NCBI RefSeq assembly: GCF_050947875.1
Contig: NC_134568.1
Span: forward strand, 261,356,615-261,420,614
Length of the DNA: 64,000 nucleotides
From: Dermacentor variabilis
Lineage: Eukaryota; Arthropoda; Arachnida; Ixodida; Ixodidae
Direction: 5' to 3'
Part shown: positions 35,181 to 46,765 of the stretch, in pieces
How positions within the stretch are numbered: position 1 is the stretch's first letter
Layout: each line of letters starts with the position of its first letter
Program-made: the position numbers and the translations under genes
Notes under the pieces: generated by a model
The model's input: only the letters and a program-made list of their open reading frames with translations
Database searches by the model: none
Told to the model about the DNA's origin: nothing

Positions 35181-37603
35181 TTACGATAGATCCGTTGAAG
35201 AAAACTGGCTCATGTTTAAAAATACACTGTGCGCATTAGTGGACAAGTATGTTCCACTCGTTAATATAACTAACGATAAGTTGCACCCTTGGTTTACTAA
35301 AAAGCTTCAGCGCATGAGGAACAAGAAGAAACGCTTGTATAATATCGCTAAGCGAGATCGCACATCAGCAGCGTGGCAGAATTACAAAACGTACCTTAAA
35401 TCGTACTGCTCAGCTTTAGGCGAAGCTAAAGATAAATATTTTTCTAATGATCTTCCTGAGCTGCTTAAGAACAATCCTGCCAAGTTTTGGAAAATAATAA
35501 AGCCTAACAACGAATCAGATGAATTATCATTACAAAACAGCAACAATATTTCTATTCCAGTCAGTGAATGTTCGGAGGTCTTTAATTCATTCTTCAGCTC
35601 TGTATTTACACAAGAGAACACTTCAAATATACCTTTTGTTTCAGAATTAGGCTACCAATACATGGAACCTATTGAAGTCACTTTGAAGGGCCTCTCTTCT
35701 CTCATAAATAACCTTAAGATGTCTTCTTCATGTGGCATAGATGGTATAAACTCAAAGATTTTAAAGAATACGGTAGAAATATCTAGCAAAATTCTTTTTT
35801 ACATATTCAGACAATCACTTGCGACAGGCCACCTTCCCGCAGATTGGAAGATGGCGAAAGTTATACCTGTATTTAAAAATGGCAACAGGAACTCCTGTGA
35901 GAATTATCGTCCCATTTCATTGACATGCATTCCCTGCAAGTTGCTTGAACACATTATCGCTTCGCAGATTTACAGACATCTTGAGACTAACAAATTCCTT
36001 TTTCATAATCAGCATGGCTTTAGGAAGGGCCTCTCGTGCGATACACAGTTATTTGAATTTACAACAGACCTACACACTAACTTAAATTATAACTTACAAA
36101 TTGATTGCTTGTTCCTTGATTTTTCGAAGGCATTCGACCGTGTCGCACATTGTCGCCTAATATCAAAACTCTCCGCACTTAAATTAGACTGTCTTACCTT
36201 GTCATGGCTCCGAAATTTCCTGTCTAATCGTCAGCAGTTTACTATTGCAAATGACTACTCTTCCTCCGTAACAGACGTTTCTTCTGGTGTACCACAGGGT
36301 AGCGTGCTCGGTCCCTTGCTTTTTCTAATATTTATTAACGACTTACCTCAAAATTTGTCCTCCACCATCAGAATATTCGCCGACGACTGCATAATTTATC
36401 GCCCTATTAAAAACTCAGATGATCATCTCGTTCTTCAGCAAGACCTTCAACAAATCAATAACTGGTGCAATAAATGGCTAATGACTTTAAATACCACAAA
36501 ATGCAAAGTAATGTCTTTTACCCGGAAGTCGGCAACCTCACAGTATCCCTACCATATTAACAATTACACTGTTACAACAGCTACACAATATAAGTATCTA
36601 GGGGTTCTATTCACATCAAATCTTTCTTGGACAGAGCATATCACGTCCATTTCAGCTAATGCCTCCCAATCGTTGGGGTACTTGCGACGCAACTTAAGAA
36701 ATGTTCCTTCAAATGTTCGCAAGCTAGCTTACCTAACTCTCGTTCGTCCCAAGCTCGAGTATGCATCTCCCATTTGGTCCCCTCACCAGAAATACCTAAT
36801 TGAAACGCTAGAACGGATCCAGAATAGAGCAAGCCGCTTCATCATAAACGATTACAGCTACCAGTCTAGTGTTACACAAATAAAACTTAAGCTTTCATTA
36901 CAAACCTTGAGCACTCGCCGAGACATTGCCCTTTTAACACTGTTCCACAAATTTCTTCACTCCACTCGAACACCCGCATGCTTGAAACGACCCTATTCCA
37001 CGTCACATAGGCTTCATAATCATTTCAGCTATGCCCGCCTTTACGGGTCTACAAAGGCATTCCATTACTCTGCTCTTCCTCGTGCTATCAGAATATGGAA
37101 TTCACTCCCGGACAGCATTGCAAGCCAATCTAACTACGATTCATTCCGTGATGCCTTGATTGATTACATGACTAAAGAAAAGTGAAGTTTTACGTTTGTC
37201 GCACAATGCTTTCTATACTTGCACTATATTTACAGCTTATTTTCGCATTATTACTGTTATGTCGCTATGTTTACCGTTTCGTTGGAATGTCGCGTCCGTA
37301 ACTTTTCTGTTATTGTTTTTCATCATAAGTGTTTTTTTTTAATTACACGACTTCACTGACAACAATCTGTGTGATTTATTCCTTGTTATTATATTATGTT
37401 TTTTTATGTTTCTTCTTTTCCCTAGTGAATCGTGATCTAAATAATTCTTTTTTCATCTCAGTTGTACTTTGGTTGTAGGTTGTAAACAGATACGGTTTAT
37501 AGATGTCTTGTATTCAATGTATTTTCTATGTACTGCCCCCCTTACTCAATGCCTCACTTTGAGGCCTGTAAGGTATTTTTAAATAAATAAATAAATAAAT
37601 AAA
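35155..37603 (+). mobile_element. CR1/jockey-like LINE, 5'-truncated, well preserved
   Basis: It comprises the C-terminal two thirds of ORF2, about 380 bases of AT-rich 3' UTR, a CCTCA...TGAGG hairpin near 37549-37564, GGTATTTTT and an (AAAT)n tail ending at 37603. The endonuclease and ORF1 are missing. Preservation of a 2-kb frame suggests a much younger insertion than the other CR1-like copies at 265, 12561 and 16119. Confidence 0.9.
35167..37185 (+). CDS. LINE ORF2 reverse transcriptase (5'-truncated, frame intact)
   Basis: 672 codons without a stop. Residues 1-180 are the endonuclease-RT linker (basic stretch MRNKKKRLYN at 50-59). RT motifs follow: CGIDGINSKILK (189-200), NYRPISLTCIPCKLLEHII (246-264), FLDFSKAFD (316-324, motif A Asp), [14 protein letters not shown] (373-386, motif B), FADD (404-407, motif C, the catalytic Asp pair), LGVLFTSNLSW (478-488). 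The C-terminal region has LGYLRRNL, LVRPKLEYASPIW and IWNSLPDSI. It would copy the element's RNA at a nicked target. The listed ATG is just the first in frame; the true ORF2 began upstream and lacked this start. Without endonuclease it should not transpose on its own. Confidence 0.92.
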   Translation: MWPSFYDRSVEENWLMFKNTLCALVDKYVPLVNITNDKLHPWFTKKLQRMRNKKKRLYNIAKRDRTSAAWQNYKTYLKSYCSALGEAKDKYFSNDLPELLKNNPAKFWKIIKPNNESDELSLQNSNNISIPVSECSEVFNSFFSSVFTQENTSNIPFVSELGYQYMEPIEVTLKGLSSLINNLKMSSSCGIDGINSKILKNTVEISSKILFYIFRQSLATGHLPADWKMAKVIPVFKNGNRNSCENYRPISLTCIPCKLLEHIIASQIYRHLETNKFLFHNQHGFRKGLSCDTQLFEFTTDLHTNLNYNLQIDCLFLDFSKAFDRVAHCRLISKLSALKLDCLTLSWLRNFLSNRQQFTIANDYSSSVTDVSSGVPQGSVLGPLLFLIFINDLPQNLSSTIRIFADDCIIYRPIKNSDDHLVLQQDLQQINNWCNKWLMTLNTTKCKVMSFTRKSATSQYPYHINNYTVTTATQYKYLGVLFTSNLSWTEHITSISANASQSLGYLRRNLRNVPSNVRKLAYLTLVRPKLEYASPIWSPHQKYLIETLERIQNRASRFIINDYSYQSSVTQIKLKLSLQTLSTRRDIALLTLFHKFLHSTRTPACLKRPYSTSHRLHNHFSYARLYGSTKAFHYSALPRAIRIWNSLPDSIASQSNYDSFRDALIDYMTKEK

Positions 37604-39404
37604 AGCTCTCTTGATTTATCCGCCATTGGCGATTTCGGCACGTATATCCGGTGGATGAATACTAAGATGTTAGGAATTTGTCGACATTATATTTTCCAGG
37701 GTTATCACTAGAAAGTATGCGCAAGGCATGTCACTAGTGTATGGCTAAGCCCTGTTCATAAATGTTATATGATTAAAAGCTCCCTTGATTTATCCGCGAT
37801 TGGTGGTTTTGCTGATCGCGATAGGTAGCACAATATCGGGGGCGAGGACTTAAGGAGTCGCCATCTGTCGGAAGCGCCTCCCTTGCGTAGTATGAGGGAT
37901 CAGGCGGCGCGCTCCTCGTAGCTTTGGCTTACGACGCTCCATAAAAGCACCACGCGGCAGCCCTCCTGGACATTTCTGTACGTTCTCTCAAAGCGAGGGA
38001 ATTTTTTTACTGTCGAAGTAATAATCTTGCGCAAACTGAAAGCACAGAATCGTTTACAGACGCTGTCTCTTTACCGAATTCTTATAGTGGGCGGTCTGTA
38101 TAACCAAATGGCGCATAACAGAACGAAGCCTCAATGCACGCAGCGATCGCACGGGTTCGCGGCGACCGACTGCGCGTCTGCATGCATGTCCGCGCACAGA
38201 GTTTCATTTTCACTGAGAGCGTTTTCGCACCGTGCTGTGAGCTTTAGGCCGCAGCATATGAGCATTTGACAGTCCACAAGAAACTATTGTTGCGTGAACG
38301 TTATCAGAGCTGTTCAAAGGCAATTTCGTTTTAACAAGTGACTTCGACGCCTACGACGACTGTGATTTGCCGTCGCGAGGATTCAATATTTTTTTCTTCT
38401 AAATTCTTGGACGTTTCAATTCTATTTCTAAAGTTGCGTCGCACTGTATGCAGTCAGCGGGCGATATCGCGCTGCTTCGTTTTCGTAATCCAGTGCGTTA
38501 ATTCATAACACAAACGTGGCCATATGCCATGCCTTTTTTTAATGTGCGTCTTACCGCTCCCTTTCTGTTCCAGCAAACTTGCCAGTGTCTAGCATCAACA
38601 AGTTCATAGACCGAACAGTCATGACATTAGCCGGGAAGCGGGCACGGGCGAGCGTCTCAGTGCGCGTTTTCTGCTACTCACTGAACATCGCGCAGTCCCG
38701 GCGCTGTAGCAGAAATCTTCGTCGCGTTTGTGCTTGCTGCATACCCGAGTTGTAGCCAATGGCTGTTTGCCGGTATTAAGTTTCGCCAGCCAAGCTTTAC
38801 GCAGCCAAGCTTCACGCAGCCCTGCGGCTACGTGTGAATAAGGCTGACACCGGGCTCCGTTGCGTACGTCCGGCACTGCGGCACCGAGCAGTAGCCTACC
38901 ATGTTGCACGCCTCCAAAGGCAGCCACTACGTATTATAGTAGTTTCAGATGTTGCCAAGTTGACACCCAAGGCGGTAAAGCCTCACCACTTAATCAGAAC
39001 CGTGGCGCAGGTGGGACTTTAAACTTTCGTTTTTCAGCTCGCTTCGGCACTTCCGAAACAGCCGACGCGGCCTCCGTGTACACGTGATCCCTCATTGCAC
39101 GTCACGCCGACGATGACGCCAGCTTTTCCAGTGGTGGAGCTCGCCCCCAATAGTATCGTTTCTCCATGGTTCTAACATCGTCGTTCCGGAATCTCACGTA
39201 CGCATGCGGCCATGAACGCGGTTAGGTACACGATATATTTTCGGCGAATTTGAACAGCATTTAAAATGTTTGTGAAAAATAAATGAAAAAATTACCGACG
39301 ATTATGTTACTTCCTAATGCGAAGTTTGAGCGCAGCAAATAAGCTGTTTCACCTTTTCGATAGATTGAGGCAAAGAAATCGAGCAACACATGTATGCGCT
39401 ATCA
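37604..39404. other. unassigned sequence with one diverged direct repeat
   Basis: AAAAGCTCTCTTGATTTATC and downstream bases at 37601-37638 recur with a few changes at 37775-37812. The rest, including a GC-rich patch at 38600-39150 with two AGCCAAGCTT words near 38790-38815, shows no gene or known repeat. Confidence 0.45.
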
Positions 39405-39650
39405 CAGAATTTTTTTTTTATTTTTCACACGTATTCCTTTAACAAAGACTCCACTAACAGTTCTTGACAGTCATGAAGGAAGCTTTGTGGTCGGAGAAAT
39501 AGACTGATATATGTTCGACTTGGTACACCAATGCTTGATTCTCAAAGACGAGATGTATACAAGTGCCTCGCGAGGTTGTCACAGCCGTGGGACGCGTTAC
39601 GAGCGAGAGGAACGGGATGTTCTCCCGCATAAGTGTTAGGAAATTGCTGT
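39405..39650 (-). pseudogene. endonuclease-like C-terminal fragment with A-rich tail
   Basis: A minus-strand frame contains NIPFLSLVTRPTAVTTSRGT then CIHLVFENQALV and SVYFSDHKASFMTVK before a TAG stop at about 39468. The pattern 'T-TSRGT-ID-LVF ... SDH' is that of the last strands and the catalytic Asp-His of APE-type endonucleases of LINEs. About 45 bases after the stop comes AATAAAAAAAAA, so the piece looks polyadenylated or retroposed. The frame continues upstream into unrelated GC-rich sequence, which I would not count. Confidence 0.45.
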
Positions 39651-39665
39651 TTGTCTTTATGTCAA

Positions 39666-39793
39666 GCCGCCACCGATCTGGCTCTCTGATTGCCACCGCA
39701 CAGGGCGAACGGCAGCGGCAATTTCGGCTCGGGCGGTGCACATATACAGATCCGCCGCCACCGATCTGGCTCTCTGATTGCCACCGCACAGGG
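39666..39793. repeat. 40-bp direct repeat, period 88
   Basis: Two identical 40-base copies at 39666-39705 and 39754-39793, each starting GCCGCCACCGATCTGGCTCT and ending GCCACCGCACAGGG, separated by 48 bases. Confidence 0.93.
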
Positions 39794-40677
39794 GTTGCAT
39801 TGGAGGAGGAGCGAAGAAAGGAATTAAGTTCGAGCCGGCGCTTTGACAACCGGAGACTCGCAGGAAGAGGGGGGAGGGGGGCGGCGTGTACACCCAGCGG
39901 CAAACGATGGGGGCAGAAGCGCGCGCAGCAAGCGGACAACACGATAAAGGGAGGAGGGAAGAGATAGCAGCGACTGACTGATACCGCTGACGCCGATAGT
40001 GAGTCAACCCCAGCTGCGGAGTTGGTTTCAGGGACAACGAATAACCGGCGCGTCGGCAACTGAAGAGCACCCTATCCGCCACACAAGAACAGGGGGGGGG
40101 GGGGTCCCTTTCCTCCTCTTTCTGCATGGCGGCGACGGTGTTCTATGCAGTCACGTTATCTTGACTCTCTAGCGGCGTCAGCGGCATCCAGCGGTATCAG
40201 TCGGTCGCTGCTAGCGCTGGGGGGATGAAAGGGGGGCGGAGCTGGTTACGAGGCCGACGACGACGACGACGCGAAACCCAGGAACGGACGCCAAAGAGCT
40301 GCGCTCTAAAAGAAAAAAGGGTTTCTGCGCTTACCGGGAAAACCAAGAGAAAACCTACGTACGGTGACACCTACGACTGCTTTCTGGCGTGCCTCGCTGC
40401 CGCAGGCCTCGAAGAATTCTTTTCAGACCCAGACGCTAGCAAGTCAGGATTGTTATACCTCCTTTAAGCTAAGCAAGCGCGTCTGCGATAGGTTATTGTA
40501 TTTGTTTTAACGTTATTGTATGCTATTTTAACATCCAGAAACAGGGAAGCAGATAATATTTTGCAGTACTTCTGGTGCTAGACGTACGTCACCAAGTCGA
40601 TAACGTTGGGGAGGAACGGCCACGCCTGAAACCAGCCATTATGTCTGGATATACCTGTTAATGTTCGAGGTACCATT
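39794..40677. other. unassigned GC-rich sequence
   Basis: G-tract at 40092-40104 and a (GAC)n patch at 40254-40271. A plus frame at 40225-40467 ends with YDCFLACLAAAGLEEFF and SDPDASKSG; no family recognised. Confidence 0.4.
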
Positions 40678-41070
40678 CTATACTTGCGGACAGCTTTCTG
40701 TGGCTACGAAGGGAAAGCTACGGAGGCAAAGCGCGCACAAGTTAGAGCGCTTCTCAAAAGAGTCCCGTGTTTTAATCCACGTTAGCTTAAGCTGGGGGAA
40801 GAGAAGACATAAACACCTTATTAGCAACAGCTAAATAAGACAAAACACAGCACTGAATGGAAAAGTCTACATATTTTGCGGTTTTTCCCTTCCGCGTCTG
40901 GGCAAACGCGAAACCGTCGCACTTGGAAGCTGCGCCGATTAAGCGTCTATTCGAAGCAACCAAAAGCACTGTAAAACACTGGCGGACTAGTTGGCGCGGT
41001 AACACATGTGCAGAAGCTCCGCCCCTGTAACTTTCCCTTCATAATCACAGAAAGTAGACCGCGAGTATAG
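40678..41070. mobile_element. 393-bp TIR element, copy 2
   Basis: Termini CTATACTTGCGGACAGCTTT and (inverse) CTATACTCGCGGTCTACTTT, with the TIR continuing through GAAGGGAAAG. The interior, reverse-complemented, follows copy 1 at 5385-5777: CTACGGAGGCAAAGCGCGCA, CCACGTTAGCTTAAG, CGTCTGGGCAAACGCGAAAC. The lengths are equal by coordinate count. No transposase frame. Confidence 0.82.
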
Positions 41071-42522
41071 CCGTGCTAGAACCATCCTCTCCATTAGTTT
41101 TACAATCCAACTGGCAAGCGAAATCGTTCTGTATGATTCAATAAAATAAAGTCGAAGGAAGAGGCAAATAAATCTTCTCTTTAAAGCAATGTTAAATATT
41201 TGATTGAAGTGTTGCCGCTCTTATTTATTAATTTGCTACGTCCCCATGCATTGTCATGCATGCACGTTTCTTTAGAAACGGTCGACAGCCTCGTGACCGA
41301 TGAATGGTCGCCATCACAATAGAAATTTTCACGGTGGTGCCAAAGCGCAGACGTGTTTCGCACAAAGGAAGTATGTGCGTGTTTTTTTTTTTTTTTATGA
41401 ACTCGTCGTCTGAGCAGTGCAGATCTATATACTTAGCCGAAATGAGAAAATGCAGGCACATTTCGACAATAAACCGCAAGAAATGAAATGCCAGGACAAC
41501 CAAGAATATATCTGTTTCTGCGGAAAGAAAGAACATTTCGAGATATTATACCACAGTGATTACTGATGTCGTCTTATCTAGACAAGGTACACACATCTGC
41601 AAGGACGGCTTATGCGCCTTGACCTTTGGCGACGCCCAGGATGCAGCGCTAAAGGCCTTCAGACTGATGCCATAGGCATTTGACAAAGCTCTGCTGTTCG
41701 TTGTGCCTCGCCGGTACCTGCCTCCGTATACAACGCCAGACAGCGCAGAGGCTCCAGTGCGCAAATATCGTTACGCTATGATGGAAGCCATATACCGAGG
41801 TCGCGATAGCTGCGCCTCCCGGCATGCTGCAGGCGTCCCTTCTCCCTCGCTGCAGACGCTATAGAGGCACGTAATGCTATTATACCACGTTCCTGCCTAT
41901 TCTTCTGCCGCGTTGTCCTCCCGCTCTGTCAGATTTTGACAGAGGAGATATTGTTAGGCGCAGATGTTTCTCTCCCGCGCGCTGCGTATCCACTAGGCGC
42001 GTGATAAAAAAAAAAGAAACACTAAATGAGCGCTAGAAATTAAAAGCGCATCTTTCTCTTCTTGAATACGTCGCCAGCAGGACGAGACAGAAATAAGCGC
42101 TCCAGCGGCACCTTTATCGGGGTAAGTAACCTGCGGCCATTTGTATACCCGTAAATCTAATAAACGGCCCCATGACAGTGGTCTAGGCGTAAGCAGGGGA
42201 GGGAGTGCTCGCTCTACTTGCATCCTGACGACTTTCTCCTCCTTAGCAGTTGGAAATGACGTAGAATACAAAAGCCGAACATTACATTTGCGTGCATGCA
42301 TTAGTTGCGCCAGCGGCCGACATATTGAAACCAAGCGAAACTGCAGGCTGCTTGCGTACCCGACGGCATTCTGAACTGGATGTCTTACGGCACATTTCAA
42401 AGACATCTCGGTATTTACAGAGCTCTCGTTCATATTACAGACGCTGTTAGCAGGAAGAAAAAAAAGCTCCTGGAGTGAACCGCTCTAGTAGGCCAAATTA
42501 TGTGAGTTCTTCTAGTGTTGCG
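41071..42522. other. unassigned sequence
   Basis: T-tract at 41381-41397 and otherwise short frames. A region of dispersed GC-rich sequence at 41600-41850 has no motif I recognise. Confidence 0.4.
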
Positions 42523-42590
42523 CCTCGTAGCAGGTATAAAGGCTATGCAGCTCCCATGGGAGCTGCATAGCCTTTATACCTGCTACGAGG
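42523..42590. repeat. perfect 68-bp palindrome with no spacer
   Basis: Each arm is 34 bases and the centre is CCCA|TGGG between 42556 and 42557. Both arms start with CCTCGTAGCAGGTATAAAGG read inward. Checked base by base: the symmetry stops at G42522 versus T42591. Confidence 0.97.
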
Positions 42591-42591
42591 T

Positions 42592-42611
42592 ATTGGATAT
42601 GCATATCCAAT
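42592..42611. repeat. second perfect palindrome, 20 bp
   Basis: ATTGGATATGCATATCCAAT reads the same on both strands and begins two bases after the 68-bp palindrome ends. Confidence 0.97.
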
Positions 42612-42729
42612 GTGCCTTACCGCGTACTTCAGTAATTTGCTTTTATTCTATTTTCTATACCTCAAGTACTCCAGCGCGGCATTACGTGAGTTGTGGGCGG
42701 CGATGCGGTGCTACAAATAGATCATAAAT

Positions 42730-43330
42730 GATTCTGGCTCTCGATGGTAGTTCTGAAACGGGAATGGTCAGTCAAAAGGGAGATGCGATAGGGAAGACCG
42801 TTCCAGCCTTGGGCTTAGGCACAGGGAGAAAGACGGGACTGACGAAAAATTGCACTGTAGGCACGTTGACAATTAACAACTTTTGGTTATAAGGGTATCT
42901 TGAAAGAATAAACCTGGTTGCGCGCTTCTGGACTGATTCTAGTGTGTTGATTACACATGCATGGTGCAGATCAAAGGCAGCGTTGGCGCGCTGTAGATTC
43001 GGACGCGTAAGCGAGGTGGCGAACGCTGTAAGGTGATAAAGGTTGCGGCGTAGGCATGCGAGCACTTGCTTAGCAGTATCGATAACTTCACTTATACGTC
43101 GATGCCTCGTTAGGTAGTGACAGCCAAGACATTTTATAGAGCCTGTCAGGTGTCAGACAGGGAGATAATGATGCGATTGGCAGGGTGATTGGTAGTTTGT
43201 CAAATACATTTTGAGCTGATGCGTAATATGTTTAAAGCATCGTAAGAGCTGAAAAATGTGCGTTTGGACAGTTTCATTAATTTTCAAGTTTTTTTATCAT
43301 GCGTGTTGTACGTCAGGCTACATAGGTTGG
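42730..43330 (-). mobile_element. CR1-like LINE, RT-downstream fragment
   Basis: A minus-strand frame (43065-42772) has LACLRRNLYHLTAFATSLTR, INTLESVQKRATRFILSRY, equivalent to LGYLRRN...TLVRPK and LERIQNRASRFI of the intact copy at 35167-37185. Flanks are decayed; no 3' tail is visible. Confidence 0.7.
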
Positions 43331-44041
43331 CGTTAGAATGTCACCCCCAACGCGAAATAGTCATTCTGGCCTCTTGTTCAGGTGCGTTGGATTCGCACTA
43401 AACCGAAGCGATTGGGCACGCGCGGTTGCAGCGACGCCGAGAAGGTCCGATTGTATTAGGCAGCAAATGTCACGTTTATTATTATTATTTTTTTACTTGA
43501 CCAATTTGATTGGACAAAGTGTTGTTGACAGCGAGAAGCTAGGTTCCCTGAAAAATTCTTAAGTTCTTCAGTCATGGTATGGTAGGTATAGCCATATGTC
43601 CTATAAAGGTTGAGCGCTCACTTCGTTTTCTTTCTTTTGTGCGCCGCATGACGCATATACGTACTTACGTACGTACATGCGACATGCGTAGGCACGACGC
43701 TTGAAGGAGGATCTGGAATGCTATCGATAACAAAAACAAGGTACTGACGCGGATGTGTGTTTGAACTTTATGCGATGAATCCCTCGGTAACATCTGCATG
43801 CAAGCGCTGGCATGTTGAGACATTTTTCTGCACGCAATAATAGTACATGGACTGATGATACGGTGTCGCCATGATGTCGTCATGAGGTATACGAGAAATA
43901 TTCTTTTAACATGCACTGGGCTACCTACTTCAAAACACCGAAGGCTGTCGATTGAAAGCCACCGAAGCCTTTACATCGGGCGTAATCGCGTGAAATTGGC
44001 GGGAACATCGGCGGCACCGGTGAATTAGTATTACACGATTA
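43331..44041. other. unassigned sequence
   Basis: A small TACGTACGTAC patch near 43660 and no other structure. Confidence 0.4.
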
Positions 44042-44265
44042 AAATTAAATTATGGTGTTTTACGTGCCAGAACCATGATCTGATTATGAGGCACGCCGTA
44101 GTAAGGGACTCCGGAAATTTGGACCACCTGGGGTTGTTTAGCGTGCACCTACATCTAAGCACCACGGGCGTTTTCGCTTTTTGCCCCCATTGAAATTCGG
44201 CCGCTGTGGCCGGGATTCGATCCCGCGGGCGCGTGCTCAGCAGCCCAACACCATAGCTGGACGTG
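44042..44265 (-). mobile_element. Ruka-type SINE
   Basis: Minus-strand, complete: GTTTTACGTGCCAGAACCA, GAGGCACGCCGTAGTAAGG, TGGACCACCTGGGG, GCACCTACATCTAAGCACC, CCCCATTGAAATTCGGCCGC and head complement GCCGGGATTCGATCCCGCG, then CAGCCCAACACCATAGC. No clear target duplication. Confidence 0.9.
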
Positions 44266-46687
44266 ATGCCTGTCACTGCTGGCTACTATGATGATTTCAA
44301 AACAAGAACGGCCGAGATCACGTGACAGACCACGCCCGTTTTGTCTTCCTTACCACGTGCGTCCTCGACATGATCTGGCTGAAAAGAGATATGCATGAGG
44401 GCGGTGGTGGAAGGACAGCTCTATCTGACTCATCGCGGTTATTCGAATGTAACTAATTTCATTAAATCCCTTCGTTTCTGTTCTTGCCTGCTAAGCCTTC
44501 AGCACTTCCTGGAAGAGCTGTTCAAATGCATTTTTAAACATTCACATTCTTAAAGTCAGTGTGTGTTTCTTCAGTGTTCCCTTTACGGATCTTCAGAAAA
44601 TCCCAGGATTAACGTTGGTAATACGCTAAGATCCGCTATAGACTTGCGTTGATTAGCTGCCAGCGAACCATTCCCTTTTTCTTTCCAGCGGAAAGAAAAG
44701 AAATAGATTAGCAGCGCTGTGGCAAATTGAAAATAAACAGACGAAGCGGTTGCACAAATATTGGAAGGAAATGAGAGCTTAGTTCACGCCCGTGCGAAAA
44801 CGCGTTGGATCTCGACGCTCGCGGTCGCCCTTCCGTTCTCCCAACAGCGAGCGAATCGCGTTGTAGCAAGCCAATGAAGCGCGAACAATTCGAGCGCGAA
44901 CGCTATGAGGCAGGATTTTTATGTTGGATTTCTCTTACAAAAAGTCATGTAGGTCTCGAGTAAGTTCAATGAGACGGTGCTTCAGGTCAGTGAACTTGAT
45001 TAATCTCGAGCACACTGCTCTCCTTTCTTTGTTTTTTTTTTGCTCAAAACTATATTAAAAGGTCTTACCATACGAAAAAGCACCCGATGGCACGGTGAAT
45101 CTCTCGGTCGGGCGAAACGGAGCCGACACAAGGCAGGGGATTAACGCGTTATCCGTATACGGCAGATTTTGGCAAAATGAAATCGTTCTTTCGTTCTGTT
45201 CACCTGTCGGTTGTTCAAGATATATCCAACAACGCGAGGGCTGCCTTGATCCGCTGCATCGGAAATTCCGTGTCAGTTGTAGCAAGCCAGTCAACATTTC
45301 GCGTTCATCAGTTGACGTAGTATAATTCGACATGGCGTGAACGCAGACTGGCGAGGGGGAAAACAGCAGAGGCGCACGGTTTAAAGCACGAGCGGTGCTG
45401 GCGTGACCAAGTAAATACCCATACTGCTTGGTGTTTTCCCGTATTCACTCGGGCGAAACATTGGGAACCGTTTGATTCGGCTAGCAAGAAAGAAGAAGCA
45501 ATCACACGCCACGATGGCGATTTGTATGCGCGCGTCTCTGTACCGGCTCCTCTGACTGTCTTATCCGCGCACGTGCGCCTTCCAGTACCGACGTAACGCT
45601 CCGCCTCACGTTCGAACACCAACGAGCTTTTATTATTTGGCAAGAGCAGCGCCATGAATTTGCTGCAGGGTGCGAGTGACCGTACATATCGCCGCCATAC
45701 GCGCTTTGTGATTTCCCTTACGTCGCGGCGCCCTTTTCCATTGAATAGAGCCTGTCATGAGCGCAGACAGATTGCTGGCCGGTACACGAAGCGCCAGCAA
45801 AATAGGGCCAGCAGCTATTGTTATTGCGCGCGCGCTCCACGTTGTTGAAGGGGCGAACACGCACACACGCACGCGCACACGCACGCGCAAATATGTGTGC
45901 GTGCATGGTGAAAGGAAAAAAAGCGAATAAAAGGGCAGAACATGGACAGTGAAGCGTAATTATTGCGCGGTTTCGTGAAAAGAACGGAGTAAAAGCAAAA
46001 ATGGAAGGGCGTCGGGGATGATCAATTTTGTGCTTTCCATATAGACGGTCTACAACCGTGAGTGTACTCTGAAATGGTTGTGAAGGTTGGCCGCATTCTT
46101 TGAAGAGAAAGACATTGAAAGAACCGGCGTGTGAGATATGGCCGTCGTCGCCGCGGAAGAGCGCGCCGACGCGAGCCGCTCTTCACGGATTTTGAAAGCC
46201 GCTGGGGGAACGGGTTGATGCATTTGCGGCAACGCGCTGGCCATTGCATCATCCTGTGCTGCGTTTATCGCTGCAGAAACGGGAGCAGCGAAGAGAAATG
46301 CGTGCTACATTGGCGACTCCTACGTGATGTCTACTCGATGTGGTGTACTCGAAATACCGCATAACGCATTTTATGTGCAGCTTAACTTAATCGCGGCTAA
46401 GACGCCCCGCTCAATTCGTGGTGAGAAGCCACACGACGATTTCTCGAGTGACGAAGATGGAAAGCCTTCAGCGGATGTGTCAAAGAACTCGCGCCTCCGC
46501 ATTCAATTGCTTATCATTACGTCGCGTAGATTTCGAGAGCAGTGGCAGCAGGATGCCGGTCGCTTCAGTCAGGCGCTGCGCGGGATATTTCGTCACGCAA
46601 AAGCCGAGGTATCCCTGAAAGGCGGTCGATTAGCACAGCTTCTCGCTGGGAGAGTCGGCACATACCTGTGAACGGGAAGCCAGCGAT
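44266..46687. other. unassigned sequence, locally CpG-rich
   Basis: No known repeat or gene recognised. A CA/CG-rich simple tract (ACGCACACACGCACGCGCAC) is at 45858-45890, and GC-rich patches at 44790-44900 and 46130-46230. Open frames overlap antisense without motifs. Confidence 0.4.
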
Positions 46688-46765
46688 ACAGACGCATACA
46701 CGAGCGAACAAGTGGGTAGGATGAGGGCTCGTCCTGCCCGCTTCTTCCCTTGTGTATGCGTCTGT
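46688..46765. repeat. imperfect inverted repeat, about 32-bp arms
   Basis: ACAGACGCATACACGAGCGA at 46688 pairs with the inverse of GTGTATGCGTCTGT ending at 46765. Arms continue inward with a few mismatches to TAGGA/TCCTG around a 10-base centre. Confidence 0.85.
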
